Virus record (IMG/VR): IMGVR_UViG_3300007280_000270
Span: 1-23,615 of that record
Strand: one strand, 5' to 3'
From: a virus
DNA length: 23,615 bases
The position numbers and the translations under genes were made by a program. Shown in pieces: positions 1 through 7,479 of the stretch. Numbering within the stretch: position 1 is the first letter of the stretch; each line of letters opens with the position of its first letter. The notes beneath the pieces were generated by a model. The model searched no databases. It saw only the letters and a list, made by a program, of their open reading frames with translations, and had not been told where the DNA came from.

Positions 1-393
1 AACTTGAGTTGAGAAGCCTGTGTTTGCTTCGTTATAAAAAGCTTCGTCTCCACCTTGGTTGGTGTATCTGCTTCTCATAGCAAAGATAAGACCAGTAGGA
101 CCAGTCATTGGCTGAACACCAACTAGGTCATAAGCAACCAAGTTAGGCATAGCTCTTCTTACTAAGCTGATTAATACTGGGTCGTAGTTATCTACGCCTG
201 ATCCAGTACTGTTTGTAGGAGCTGCTTCTAAAAGATTCTGAGGACTAAAAGTCTGAGACTCTTTAAGAGCAATCTCTGTATTTTCCAAACAAACAGCAGT
301 TACTGATTTCTTGTGGCTATCTGAAATTTCAGGTAGGTCACTGTGCTCAATAATCGGCTGCCATTTAGATTGTAAGTCTTCATATAAGTTCAT
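1..393 (-). CDS. 23: Major capsid protein gp23, N-terminal part (cut by window edge)
   Basis: The frame opens with ATG at 393-391 and runs off the left edge, giving 131 codons. The product begins MNLYEDLQSKWQPIIE and has the T4 gp23 landmarks: an N-terminal propeptide rich in charged residues, then RRAMPNLVAYDLVGVQPM followed by GPTGLIFAMRSRY. These match the start of the mature shell protein. A gp21-type cleavage site, L-L-E before A-A-P, falls at residues 54-58, where T4 gp23 is also processed. The start has a purine-rich GGGGAAACC leader. It follows gp22 by 29 bp, as in T4. I saw no TATAAATA octamer in that gap. Identification is by recalled family sequence and by gene order, and is secure; the C-terminal three quarters lie outside the window. 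Confidence 0.93.
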   Translation of the reverse strand, partial: MNLYEDLQSKWQPIIEHSDLPEISDSHKKSVTAVCLENTEIALKESQTFSPQNLLEAAPTNSTGSGVDNYDPVLISLVRRAMPNLVAYDLVGVQPMTGPTGLIFAMRSRYTNQGGDEAFYNEANTGFSTQV

Positions 394-422
394 TTGGTTT
401 CCCCTTTTTTAAATATGAAAGT

Positions 423-1466
423 TTATTTTCTAACAGTTCGCGATATTGCGGCTGCATAATTAGCCATTCCACCCTCTAACTTAGGTTGAGTTTCCTCATC
501 CAAATCTATAGGATCTGAGTCTTCGACTGAAGATGCAACAGCAGGTTGAGCACCGAAGTAAGATTCTTTAAGCATGTTTAGCTTTGAAGTATAATCTTCG
601 ATACTGTCATAATCAAGTCCTTCCGATAGAGCACGGAGTTTTTCAATCTTAGTTTCTGCGAGGTCATGAGAGACTTCAGCAAAAATTAACTTTTGTTCCG
701 CTAGGTCAGCTTCTTTAACAGCTGCTAATTTAGCAACAGTTTCTTCTTCTAACTTAGCTTCAAGTTCTTCGACTTGAGTATTAAGGTCTGCAAGGATATC
801 AGAATCAGCTTCTTCTGGTAGCTTAATGTTATGAGCTTCCATTAGACCTTTCAGTCCTTCCATAAATGATTCAGCTACTTCAACTTTAAGAGATGATTCG
901 ATTGCTACTGCATTCTCTTTCATCCACTCTTCAGCTACGTAGTTTAGATAACCATCTACTTTCTCAGCCATTTCTTCTTGCATTTGTTCTTTAGCTTCTG
1001 ACAATTGAATGTCAAATGCTTCTGATAATTCGTTTGAATATTCGCTTACACGAGCATTGACTGCAGCCTCGAATACAGTTTCAGCTTTCTCTCTGAGATC
1101 CTCTGCAAGGTCCTCACCAAAGATAGCGTCGATGTCTTCTTTTACTCCACCTTGACCAGGTGTAGCAACTTTAGGTGCTTGTGGTTTATCTGATGCGTTC
1201 TTATCAGCTCTACGAGCAGGGGCTTTGCCCTTCTCTACTTTAAGACCATCAGTGCTTGATACGGATGTACCATTTTCTGCCTTCGCATTACCAGGTGCAG
1301 GAGGAGTGAAAGATACCTTTTTATCTGCAGGTCTCTTATTGTCCTTCGTGCTGATTGGGTCAGCGATGCTTGAATCCTCACCACTGGCCTTGAACTCATC
1401 AAGTTCAACTTGTGCTTCGGCTTCATTGATTTCGTCGTTAGCGAACTTATCTAGTTCATTAGCCAT
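423..1466 (-). CDS. 22: Prohead core scaffolding protein gp22
   Basis: The product is 347 aa, somewhat longer than T4 gp22 (about 270). It is very acidic and helical. A low-complexity N-terminal third (residues 1-110, rich in K, A, D, E, P) precedes a long helical region. A strong coiled-coil stretch of E/K/A/L repeats runs from about residue 225 to 285. The C-terminus (residues 333-347) is basic, ending AISRTVRK, and resembles the conserved gp22 tail that contacts the shell protein. The role is the main scaffold of the prohead core, later degraded by the gp21 protease. It lies between gp21 and gp23 exactly as in T4, with a late promoter octamer 43 bp upstream of its ATG. Confidence 0.92.
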   Translation of the reverse strand: MANELDKFANDEINEAEAQVELDEFKASGEDSSIADPISTKDNKRPADKKVSFTPPAPGNAKAENGTSVSSTDGLKVEKGKAPARRADKNASDKPQAPKVATPGQGGVKEDIDAIFGEDLAEDLREKAETVFEAAVNARVSEYSNELSEAFDIQLSEAKEQMQEEMAEKVDGYLNYVAEEWMKENAVAIESSLKVEVAESFMEGLKGLMEAHNIKLPEEADSDILADLNTQVEELEAKLEEETVAKLAAVKEADLAEQKLIFAEVSHDLAETKIEKLRALSEGLDYDSIEDYTSKLNMLKESYFGAQPAVASSVEDSDPIDLDEETQPKLEGGMANYAAAISRTVRK

Positions 1467-1508
1467 TTTTTACTCCTTTGAGATTGAGTCATATGTATTA
1501 CTATAAAG

Positions 1509-1516
1509 TATTTATA
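1509..1516 (-). promoter_or_regulatory. T4-type late promoter, upstream of gp22
   Basis: A perfect TATAAATA octamer on the minus strand, 43 bp before the gp22 ATG, in the short gap between gp21 and gp22. In T4 such octamers are read by RNA polymerase carrying the gp55/gp33/gp45 late machinery. Its position suggests a separate late transcript for scaffold and capsid. Confidence 0.7.
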
Positions 1517-1529
1517 TTTATTTAATTGT

Positions 1530-2189
1530 CTACAGTGTATTTAGAAAAGCGGCAAACGCGGCAACTTTCTGTTCCTGTAGTTCCCTGTAGTTAACTTTAC
1601 CAGCATTTTGAATCTGTTCGATCACTTTTTGTGCTCTCCAGTTTCCTGACGCTGCGTCATAAATCCAGTCTACATTTTCCATAACGCCGTTAACAAAAGC
1701 GTTTGGTGCAGATGGGTCGGCAACAATATCACCAGCAGTAGCTAACATGAAGTCACCTTGTACTTCATTAACACCTTCTGATGTTTGCTTCAATGTTCCC
1801 ATACCTCTACTAGATACTCCAAGTTGGGCACCCTCGTCAATAAGGCTTTTTACAATCTTGCCATATGGAGTATCCATGATCTTGGCTTTCCCAACATAAT
1901 TAGAACCTTCTTTATTCAAAGATTTAATCATGTGAGAAACTCTTTCTAAGTTAATCGTTGGTCCGTCAGGATGTCCTAACTCACCATATGCACGATTAGG
2001 CTTAATAAATTCTTCGGTGTATCTTTCTGCTTCTTTATCTAAAGTAGCGATAGGATATTGTCTACCATTTCTGTTTACAATATCACCTTGTAAAAAGATA
2101 CCTTCGATGAAATAGTCTTTACCACCACCTTCTTTAGCTTCTACTAAAGGTTGGATGGTTTCAAAATTCTGTTCTGATATAAGTTTCAT
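1530..2189 (-). CDS. 21: Prohead core protease gp21
   Basis: The product is 219 aa (T4 gp21 is about 212 aa). It is the serine-type maturation protease that digests the prohead core and trims gp23, cutting after (L/I)xE motifs. The candidate catalytic His is H73 in YGELGHPDG, and the candidate catalytic Ser lies in the GVSSRGMG segment at residues 124-131. Both segments are hallmarks of phage prohead proteases. The ATG overlaps the stop of the preceding 89-aa gene as TAATG, indicating translational coupling. It sits directly before gp22, the canonical T4 order. Confidence 0.94.
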   Translation of the reverse strand: MKLISEQNFETIQPLVEAKEGGGKDYFIEGIFLQGDIVNRNGRQYPIATLDKEAERYTEEFIKPNRAYGELGHPDGPTINLERVSHMIKSLNKEGSNYVGKAKIMDTPYGKIVKSLIDEGAQLGVSSRGMGTLKQTSEGVNEVQGDFMLATAGDIVADPSAPNAFVNGVMENVDWIYDAASGNWRAQKVIEQIQNAGKVNYRELQEQKVAAFAAFLNTL

Positions 2190-2458
2190 TATCCCTCCAA
2201 ACTAACCGCACTTCCTAAAACACCTGCGTTAGCTGCAAAAATTTTATCTGTAGGGTTCTTCTTAATGAATATTACTTCACCGGCTGCAACTGTGCATGTA
2301 CCGATGTCTGTTCCGCCTGACTCTTCTAGTGTCACCAAATGAGCACTAGTAGTGGTATTAACCAATCTAACAATAGTGGCGGATCCGAAATTAGAAGCTG
2401 CACCTGTGTTAACTCCACAAGCTGCTTCTGTTCCTTTTAGTTTGATTATATTGGCCAT
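2189..2458 (-). CDS. Small beta-rich protein of the prohead cassette, no T4 counterpart
   Basis: The product is 89 aa, starting MANIIKLKGTEAACGVNTG. This start (ATG at 2458-2456) lies one base after the gp68-like stop and keeps genes from overlapping. A longer in-frame extension upstream would read through the gp68-like gene and is rejected. The protein is rich in T, A, G, V with alternating hydrophobic residues, has no charged helix, and reads as a small beta sandwich. T4 has no gene between 68 and 21. I recall similar small proteins in marine T4-like phages, but not a proven function. A head decoration or virion structural role is inference from position. The stop overlaps the gp21 start. 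Confidence 0.72.
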   Translation of the reverse strand: MANIIKLKGTEAACGVNTGAASNFGSATIVRLVNTTTSAHLVTLEESGGTDIGTCTVAAGEVIFIKKNPTDKIFAANAGVLGSAVSLEG

Positions 2459-2459
2459 C

Positions 2460-2867
2460 TTACTCTTCTGCCTCCAACTCTTCAGCAACTTCCATTGCGA
2501 ATTGTAAAGCAGTATCATAGTCTTCTTCAAGTAAGCTATTGAATGCTACTAGATTTTCTTCTGTAAGATTATCTTGTACAAAGTGGATTGCAGCTTCGTA
2601 TACTTCTACATCCATGTCATCTTTGTACGATGCTTTTTTAGAATGATCTTTGTTGACAGATCCACCTTTAAAGACAGCGTCTTGTTCTGCTTCGTTTTTG
2701 AATGCAGGGTGCAAAGTCTTTTGGATATTGTCTAAGTGCTTACCTACAAAGTTCCTTTCCCCGTCTGACTTAGGATTGGCATAATCAGCCCTAACGCCAG
2801 CTTGGAATTCTGGATCTGGGATAATGTCAATCTTTTTAAGTTCGACTATCTGTCTTAATGATTTCAT
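2460..2867 (-). CDS. 68: gp68-like prohead core protein
   Basis: The product is 135 aa (T4 gp68 is about 141 aa). It starts MKSLRQIVELKKI, with a lysine-rich N-terminal half containing a GERNFVGKHLDNIQ segment. An acidic helical C-terminal half follows, with NLTEENLVAFNSLLEEDY and a final EELEAEE. The assignment to gp68 rests mostly on position between the gp67-like gene and gp21 and on matching length; direct similarity to T4 gp68 is not obvious by eye. A good ribosome site (GAGGAAACT) lies just before the ATG. It probably contributes to the prohead core. Confidence 0.6.
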   Translation of the reverse strand: MKSLRQIVELKKIDIIPDPEFQAGVRADYANPKSDGERNFVGKHLDNIQKTLHPAFKNEAEQDAVFKGGSVNKDHSKKASYKDDMDVEVYEAAIHFVQDNLTEENLVAFNSLLEEDYDTALQFAMEVAEELEAEE

Positions 2868-2877
2868 AGTTTCCTCT

Positions 2878-3243
2878 TTAGTTTTCTTCTTCCTCTTCGG
2901 AAGGTTCTGAGTCGTCAGCAGGTTCTTCTATAACCTCTTGATCTGCCTCATAGTCTACTGGCTCTTCGCCTTCGACTTCTTCAGCGTCTTCGTACTCGAC
3001 CTCATCGTGGTCAGGCATCTCTTCTGCTTCTGGCTCTAGTTCGACTTCATTGTCGATATCCTCTAACTCGGCATCTTCTTGATCTGGTAACTCTGTACCA
3101 AATAGATTATTGCTAATAACATCTTTAGCTGCTTGTACATGATCACCAATTCGATCTTGCATTTCATCTGCAAAGATGTCTGCCATCTTGTTAGGTTTAT
3201 CGTCATTCGCTAAACCGACCATTTGTATTACTGGTTCTGTCAT
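2878..3243 (-). CDS. 67: gp67-like acidic prohead core protein
   Basis: The product is 121 aa and extremely acidic: from about residue 55 to the end it is mostly E and D. The N-terminal part contains ADIFADEMQDRIGDHVQAAK followed by an NLFG turn, which resembles the FxExMxxRIxD helix of T4-like gp67 core proteins. In T4, gp67 is degraded by gp21 to small internal acidic peptides; a similar fate is inferred here. It follows gp20 and precedes the gp68-like gene, as in T4. The ATG lies only 14 bp past a late promoter octamer, with GGAG between them. Confidence 0.72.
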   Translation of the reverse strand: MTEPVIQMVGLANDDKPNKMADIFADEMQDRIGDHVQAAKDVISNNLFGTELPDQEDAELEDIDNEVELEPEAEEMPDHDEVEYEDAEEVEGEEPVDYEADQEVIEEPADDSEPSEEEEEN

Positions 3244-3257
3244 AATATCTCCATCTA

Positions 3258-3265
3258 TATTTATA
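3258..3265 (-). promoter_or_regulatory. T4-type late promoter for the gp67-gp21 cassette
   Basis: A perfect TATAAATA octamer on the minus strand, in the 33-bp gap between the gp20 stop and the gp67-like start. It is unusually close to the ATG at 3243: transcription starting about 6 bp downstream would leave a leader of roughly 8 nt that barely contains the GGAG ribosome site. Confidence 0.6.
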
Positions 3266-3276
3266 ATCTAAAAGTT

Positions 3277-4845
3277 CTAGTCTTGAGGTGCTTCTGGAAA
3301 TCCAGCACCTTCTTCACCATTTTCAGCTTGAGGAGGACCGTATTCATCCATATTCTCCTGCTCAGCTTCTGTATCAGCCATCATCTCAGCATGCATATCT
3401 TCAATCTCTTGATCTGTTTGTCTAAGAATATTTCTCTTAACCCAAGATGTACTGAAGTATTTACCAAGGTATGGATCCACGTCGTTCACTGTTGAGAGTC
3501 TTTCTCTCATGATTTCTATTTCTTTTAGTTCTGAGAAGTGATTATCAGTAATGTAATCAAACTTCATATCTCTTCTCAACTGAGGCCAATCCTCAGCTGT
3601 AATAATACCTTTTAAGATAAGTTGTCTTTCTAAAGCTAGCTCAAAAAGTTTACTAAATTTTAATCTGATTCTTCCTATGAACTTCTGAAACTTGATTTCG
3701 TCTCTTGAAATCTCAGATGCTCTACCAAGTGAGAAACCGGTTTCAGGTTCTAACCTTGACACAGGAACATTTAATGATCTGTATAACTTCTTCTGGAAGT
3801 AAAGTACATCATCCATCTCACCTAGGTTCTGGCCCGCTGGGAGAGTTGTGATCTCTGTACCTTTTCCACCTTCTCTTCTAGGCAACCAATAATCTTCTAA
3901 CATTGTCATGAACTTTCTATCATCTTTGATCTCACCTGTGTTGGCATCGTAGATAGTTCTGTTCTTGTGCTTGGCCATCATATCTCTTAGATACTGTTCG
4001 GCTTTGAGTTTTGGTAAGTTCCCTACATCAATATAAAAGATCCTTCTTTCAGGGGCTCTTGATATTCTGTAGATTACGGTTGCGTCTTCGAGGATTCGTA
4101 ACTGATTCAAAGGTTTAATTGCTTTATGAAGATGAGACAAGACCATTTTGTTGTCCTCACTCATAAGACCAGATGTGTTATGCAATATACTATCTTTGGC
4201 TATTTTAATGCCCTGCGATGTACCTTGAGCGGGATTGATTGTACCTGGACCGCTTTTGAAACCTTTGTCGTTGAAGAGGTAATACTCTTGCTTTGTTTGT
4301 GTAAGTTGTATTCTGTTAGGACCTGAACCTTTTTGTTTCTTTTGAACTTGTCTTACTTTTCTGATCTTTCTTGGATCAATATATCGTAGTTCTTGTATGC
4401 CTGCTTTAGGATCTTTTTCGTCAATAACAACATGATAGTACATTCTACCATCGATGTACCAGTGTCTAAAGATTTCATATGCTTGACGTTCAAAGTCCAA
4501 GAGGTCTTTGACATTTAGGAATTCAGTTTGTATTTTTTCTTTGATAGCAGGATTGACCTGTACCTTATCGAGGTTTAGTTCGCATGTGTGTGAGTCTGAG
4601 TCATAAACAATAGATTCATTCACTACGTCATCAATAGCGTTTTCGCACTCAGGTTGCATGGCCATCTTTCGATACCTTGTAACGAGTTCGCCTTCTGTTT
4701 TGGATGTTTGTTCTAGATCAATGTATTGACCATATGCGCCACCTTCGGCGACGACTACTGCACCGTCATCGTCCTGACGGTTGACAAATGAGCCAAGATC
4801 ATCTTGACCCTTACGTTTGATTTCAAAACCGAATAGTTCTGCCAT
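3277..4845 (-). CDS. 20: Portal vertex protein gp20
   Basis: The product is 522 aa, almost the same as T4 gp20 (524 aa). It is the dodecameric portal through which DNA is packaged and on which the prohead and neck assemble. T4-like portal landmarks include MQPECENAIDDVVNE near residue 65, RYIDPRKIRKVRQV near residue 155, FYIDVGNLPK near residue 270, and the YWLPRREGGKGTEI and ETGFSLGRASEISRDEIKF blocks in the last half. The C-terminus is acidic and disordered. A GAGGTAATC ribosome site precedes the ATG, with the CTAAATAC motif further upstream. The order 19-20-67 matches T4. Confidence 0.97.
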   Translation of the reverse strand: MAELFGFEIKRKGQDDLGSFVNRQDDDGAVVVAEGGAYGQYIDLEQTSKTEGELVTRYRKMAMQPECENAIDDVVNESIVYDSDSHTCELNLDKVQVNPAIKEKIQTEFLNVKDLLDFERQAYEIFRHWYIDGRMYYHVVIDEKDPKAGIQELRYIDPRKIRKVRQVQKKQKGSGPNRIQLTQTKQEYYLFNDKGFKSGPGTINPAQGTSQGIKIAKDSILHNTSGLMSEDNKMVLSHLHKAIKPLNQLRILEDATVIYRISRAPERRIFYIDVGNLPKLKAEQYLRDMMAKHKNRTIYDANTGEIKDDRKFMTMLEDYWLPRREGGKGTEITTLPAGQNLGEMDDVLYFQKKLYRSLNVPVSRLEPETGFSLGRASEISRDEIKFQKFIGRIRLKFSKLFELALERQLILKGIITAEDWPQLRRDMKFDYITDNHFSELKEIEIMRERLSTVNDVDPYLGKYFSTSWVKRNILRQTDQEIEDMHAEMMADTEAEQENMDEYGPPQAENGEEGAGFPEAPQD

Positions 4846-4866
4846 TGATTACCTCATGTTATAAAA

Positions 4867-4874
4867 GTATTTAG
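4867..4874 (-). promoter_or_regulatory. Possible variant late promoter before gp20 (CTAAATAC)
   Basis: CTAAATAC on the minus strand, 22 bp before the gp20 ATG. The same octamer, with the same following T, precedes gp19 at 5476-5483. It shares the TAAATA core of the T4 late promoter but has C in place of TA at the front. Its arm lies partly within the hairpin at 4869-4896. Promoter function is inference. Confidence 0.35.
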
Positions 4875-4896
4875 GCTCCCCTTAGGAAGCCTAAAT
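4869..4896 (-). terminator. Hairpin after gp19, possible intrinsic terminator
   Basis: Nine perfect pairs (ATTTAGGCT with AGCCTAAAT), then one G-U and two G-C pairs, close a four-base loop. The hairpin starts 13 bp past the gp19 stop. On the minus-strand RNA it is followed by ACUUUUAU, a short and weak U tract. It lies between gp19 and gp20 and overlaps the CTAAATAC motif. It may terminate or attenuate gp18-19 transcription, or stabilise the 3' end of the tail tube message. Confidence 0.55.
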
Positions 4897-4908
4897 TCAA
4901 AGTTGGTT

Positions 4909-5460
4909 TTAGTTGCCGCCAGCGTTTCCAGTAGAACCACCAGTAACTTCCCACCAATCGTACTGGAAAGTGACCTGGAATTCTTGAAGGACGTCTGTAG
5001 CATCCCATGCAACATCCATTTCTGTAATGTTGATTGGGAATAAACCGTTAAATGTATATTCTCTTATCGGTACACCAGTTTTACTAAACTGTGTAATTTG
5101 ACCTTGAGATTTGTAAGACAAGTCTGAAGCACTTCCGAATCCTCTAACGTTGCCAACGTGTGAGTTAATGTTTTGCATCCACTCTTCCATTGCGTTTCTG
5201 ATTAGGAAATCTTCATCGTTGATTACAGTAACTGTCCATTCTGCGAATGTTCTGTCACCAGCAATCTTTGTCTTTCTTCCGAAGTAAGGTACTTCAATGA
5301 ATCCCAACGTTGCCGCTGGAACCTGAGAAGCTCTTACCATGAAAGGTGTTTTCAAATCGCCGGCACTGTTCGCAGGGTTAGTGATATTACACTGGAACAG
5401 GGTAGGTCTAGCACCACCAAGAGTTAGCTGTGATCTGATTTCATTAATATTAAAAGCCAT
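4909..5460 (-). CDS. 19: Tail tube protein gp19
   Basis: The product is 183 aa (T4 gp19 is about 163 aa). It forms stacked hexameric rings of the inner tail tube. The N-terminus reads FNINEIRSQLTLGGARPTLF, the conserved start of T4-like tube proteins. Later blocks are VPYFGRKTKIAGDRTFAEW and a C-terminal QVTFQYDWWEV beta strand near residue 168. A Gly/Asn-rich tail ends the protein. It has a GGAGTATCAA ribosome site and follows the sheath gene gp18 by 25 bp, as expected. Confidence 0.96.
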   Translation of the reverse strand: MAFNINEIRSQLTLGGARPTLFQCNITNPANSAGDLKTPFMVRASQVPAATLGFIEVPYFGRKTKIAGDRTFAEWTVTVINDEDFLIRNAMEEWMQNINSHVGNVRGFGSASDLSYKSQGQITQFSKTGVPIREYTFNGLFPINITEMDVAWDATDVLQEFQVTFQYDWWEVTGGSTGNAGGN

Positions 5461-5475
5461 TTGATACTCCTATTA

Positions 5476-5483
5476 GTATTTAG
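5476..5483 (-). promoter_or_regulatory. Possible variant late promoter before gp19 (CTAAATAC)
   Basis: CTAAATAC on the minus strand, 16 bp before the gp19 ATG, in the 25-bp gap after gp18. It is identical over nine bases (CTAAATACT) to the motif before gp20. It may give the abundant tube protein its own late transcript; function is inferred from recurrence and position only. Confidence 0.35.
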
Positions 5484-5485
5484 TC

Positions 5486-7420
5486 CTAAAACTGACCTAC
5501 GATTTCATTAAACTCAACTCCAGTTCTTACTGCAACGAAGTTCAACTGAATGAAGTTAATTGATTTAGCTGGCTTGACATAAATGTCACCGATAAATCTG
5601 TTACCATCAATTACTTCGCCAGTGTTGTTTGTCTCGTCACAAACTACTTTGAAGTCATAAATTCCTCTTCTACCTTGAATGTCTCTAAGGAAAGGTTCTA
5701 CCAAGTTCTTAAATTGAGATCTTGTGAACGGATCATTAAATTCAAACAATGTAAATTTAGATGCTGTGCTAATTGCTTTCTCAAGAACAATGAACAATCT
5801 TCTTACATTGATTCTATCGAATGCACTTGGTTTACCAAGTAATGTCTTGTCACCAAATAGTACTGTTCCCTGACCTGGGAATGTAACTACTGGGTTTACA
5901 TCAGCTTGATATAAGATATCTCTATCAGATTTCTTAGGATTGTAAGCTAGCTTAACGATGTTTTTGATTTGACCTCTGTTGAATCCAGCTGGTGAGAACC
6001 AAGCATCTCTTAGTTCATCAGATCTAACTGCTAGACCAGCCATGTCTCCATTCAATGGTACGTATGTGTATACATCGTTATACTTGTCGTATTGGTATTT
6101 GTAACCACTATCGAGGAATGCATAAGATGAAGAAGTAAGAGAGTTTCTAAATGCTACGATAGCATCTCGTTCTCCGTTTTCGTTATTAACAACGTCGCCT
6201 CTTTCTGGTGATATAAATGCAACACAGTCTTTTCTCTTGTCTGTGATGTTATCAATTATATACTTACCTAGAGTTTCTCCGTTAGTTCCACCTAATGCTT
6301 TACCTTGTAGTACTAAGCTGATATCAACATCTTCTGCTGATTTGTATTTGTCGTATCCACCGATCAATGTTGCTACTGATACTGAACCTTCTGCTGATGA
6401 ATCAACACCAAGTTTCAATGAATCGTAGACTGCATTCTCTGTGGTTAGTGCAGTTGAACTTGCACCAGTTGTGTTAGCTGCTAGGACGTGTGCGCCTTTA
6501 GCGTATATCCATCCTGATTGTGCGTCGATAACATCGATCCACCAGTTTGATTCTCCTGACTCTGTCTTAGCGTCAGTTGCTCTTGATAGACCTTCATATA
6601 CTTCAAGTACGTTTCCTTTGATACCTGTGATGTCTCCGTCTTCATCGATAACCACTACGTGGATCTCATCACCTGCACCACCTTTAGATTCTGCATAAGC
6701 AGAAGTACCTGGAGCAGCAGCTACTAGATCATAATGACCCCAGTATCTGTCGAATGTTAATGAAGCGATGTTAGTTGCACCTGTATATTTGTCTTGGAAA
6801 GATACATTTGCACCATCGATAGCAGAGATAGTTAAGTAATGAATTCCAACATCTGGATTATTGTTACCAACTTTAATTTTGTCTCCGACCTGGATTAGAC
6901 CAGTACCGCCAGAGCCTTGTGCTGCTGAAGTTGTTCCTGTGTTTGCACCTGCGGCTATTGAAATTGTTGCACTAGCTGAAGACTCAAGATAATCATTCGC
7001 TGATCTACAGACTGATACTCTTAGTGAGTTACCTTGTGCACCAGGATATCTGGCTACAAAGTGGTCTGTTGAACCTGGAGTGAAAGAATCTAATTGATCT
7101 TCATTGCTAATATATTCTGCAGCTGAGCTACCATTTGACACGGCGTTCTTTGCAGCGCTATCAGCGACTCTAGTTACATATAATTTATTTCCATAAGCTA
7201 GAAAGTTAGCTGCAGTGAAAAATGTTTCTGGGTTGAACCCAGTGACTGGCTTTCCAAATCTGGCCGCAAGAGTTTCCTCGCTGTCAATTAAGACACGAGT
7301 ATCAACTGGACCCCATTTGAAAACACCTGCTAAGGCACCTTCCGTAGTAGAAACCGCTGGAACAACAGTAGTTAAATCGATCTCCGATACGTTTACGCCT
7401 GGACTGACCTGAAATGGCAT
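5486..7420 (-). CDS. 18: Contractile tail sheath protein gp18
   Basis: The product is 644 aa (T4 gp18 is 659 aa). The start SPGVNVSEIDLTTVVPAVST is the classic sheath N-terminus, followed by GVFKWGPVDTR. The middle (about residues 100-350) is Ser/Thr/Gly-rich and variable, corresponding to the exposed protease-resistant domain. The conserved C-terminal half has FISPERGDV, WFSPAGFNRGQI, DINPVVTFPGQG-like residues and FNDPFTRSQFKNLVEPFL, the part that forms the contractile inter-subunit mesh. AAGGAG lies before the ATG, and a late promoter octamer lies 42 bp upstream. Confidence 0.97.
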   Translation of the reverse strand: MPFQVSPGVNVSEIDLTTVVPAVSTTEGALAGVFKWGPVDTRVLIDSEETLAARFGKPVTGFNPETFFTAANFLAYGNKLYVTRVADSAAKNAVSNGSSAAEYISNEDQLDSFTPGSTDHFVARYPGAQGNSLRVSVCRSANDYLESSASATISIAAGANTGTTSAAQGSGGTGLIQVGDKIKVGNNNPDVGIHYLTISAIDGANVSFQDKYTGATNIASLTFDRYWGHYDLVAAAPGTSAYAESKGGAGDEIHVVVIDEDGDITGIKGNVLEVYEGLSRATDAKTESGESNWWIDVIDAQSGWIYAKGAHVLAANTTGASSTALTTENAVYDSLKLGVDSSAEGSVSVATLIGGYDKYKSAEDVDISLVLQGKALGGTNGETLGKYIIDNITDKRKDCVAFISPERGDVVNNENGERDAIVAFRNSLTSSSYAFLDSGYKYQYDKYNDVYTYVPLNGDMAGLAVRSDELRDAWFSPAGFNRGQIKNIVKLAYNPKKSDRDILYQADVNPVVTFPGQGTVLFGDKTLLGKPSAFDRINVRRLFIVLEKAISTASKFTLFEFNDPFTRSQFKNLVEPFLRDIQGRRGIYDFKVVCDETNNTGEVIDGNRFIGDIYVKPAKSINFIQLNFVAVRTGVEFNEIVGQF

Positions 7421-7461
7421 TTTATTCTCCTTTCATTTGTGGTAGATTATAAGCTCTGTTA

Positions 7462-7469
7462 TATTTATA
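7462..7469 (-). promoter_or_regulatory. T4-type late promoter for gp18
   Basis: A perfect TATAAATA octamer on the minus strand in the gap between the gp17 stop and the gp18 start, 42 bp before the ATG. This spacing suits a late transcript for the abundant sheath and tube proteins. Confidence 0.7.
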
Positions 7470-7479
7470 ATTCCTTAGA

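Noticed and set aside
2459-2530. Longer start for the 89-aa protein (MKKTMILL...)
   Set aside because: It would overlap the gp68-like gene by 71 bp in another frame, and its extra residues read as out-of-frame gp68 sequence.
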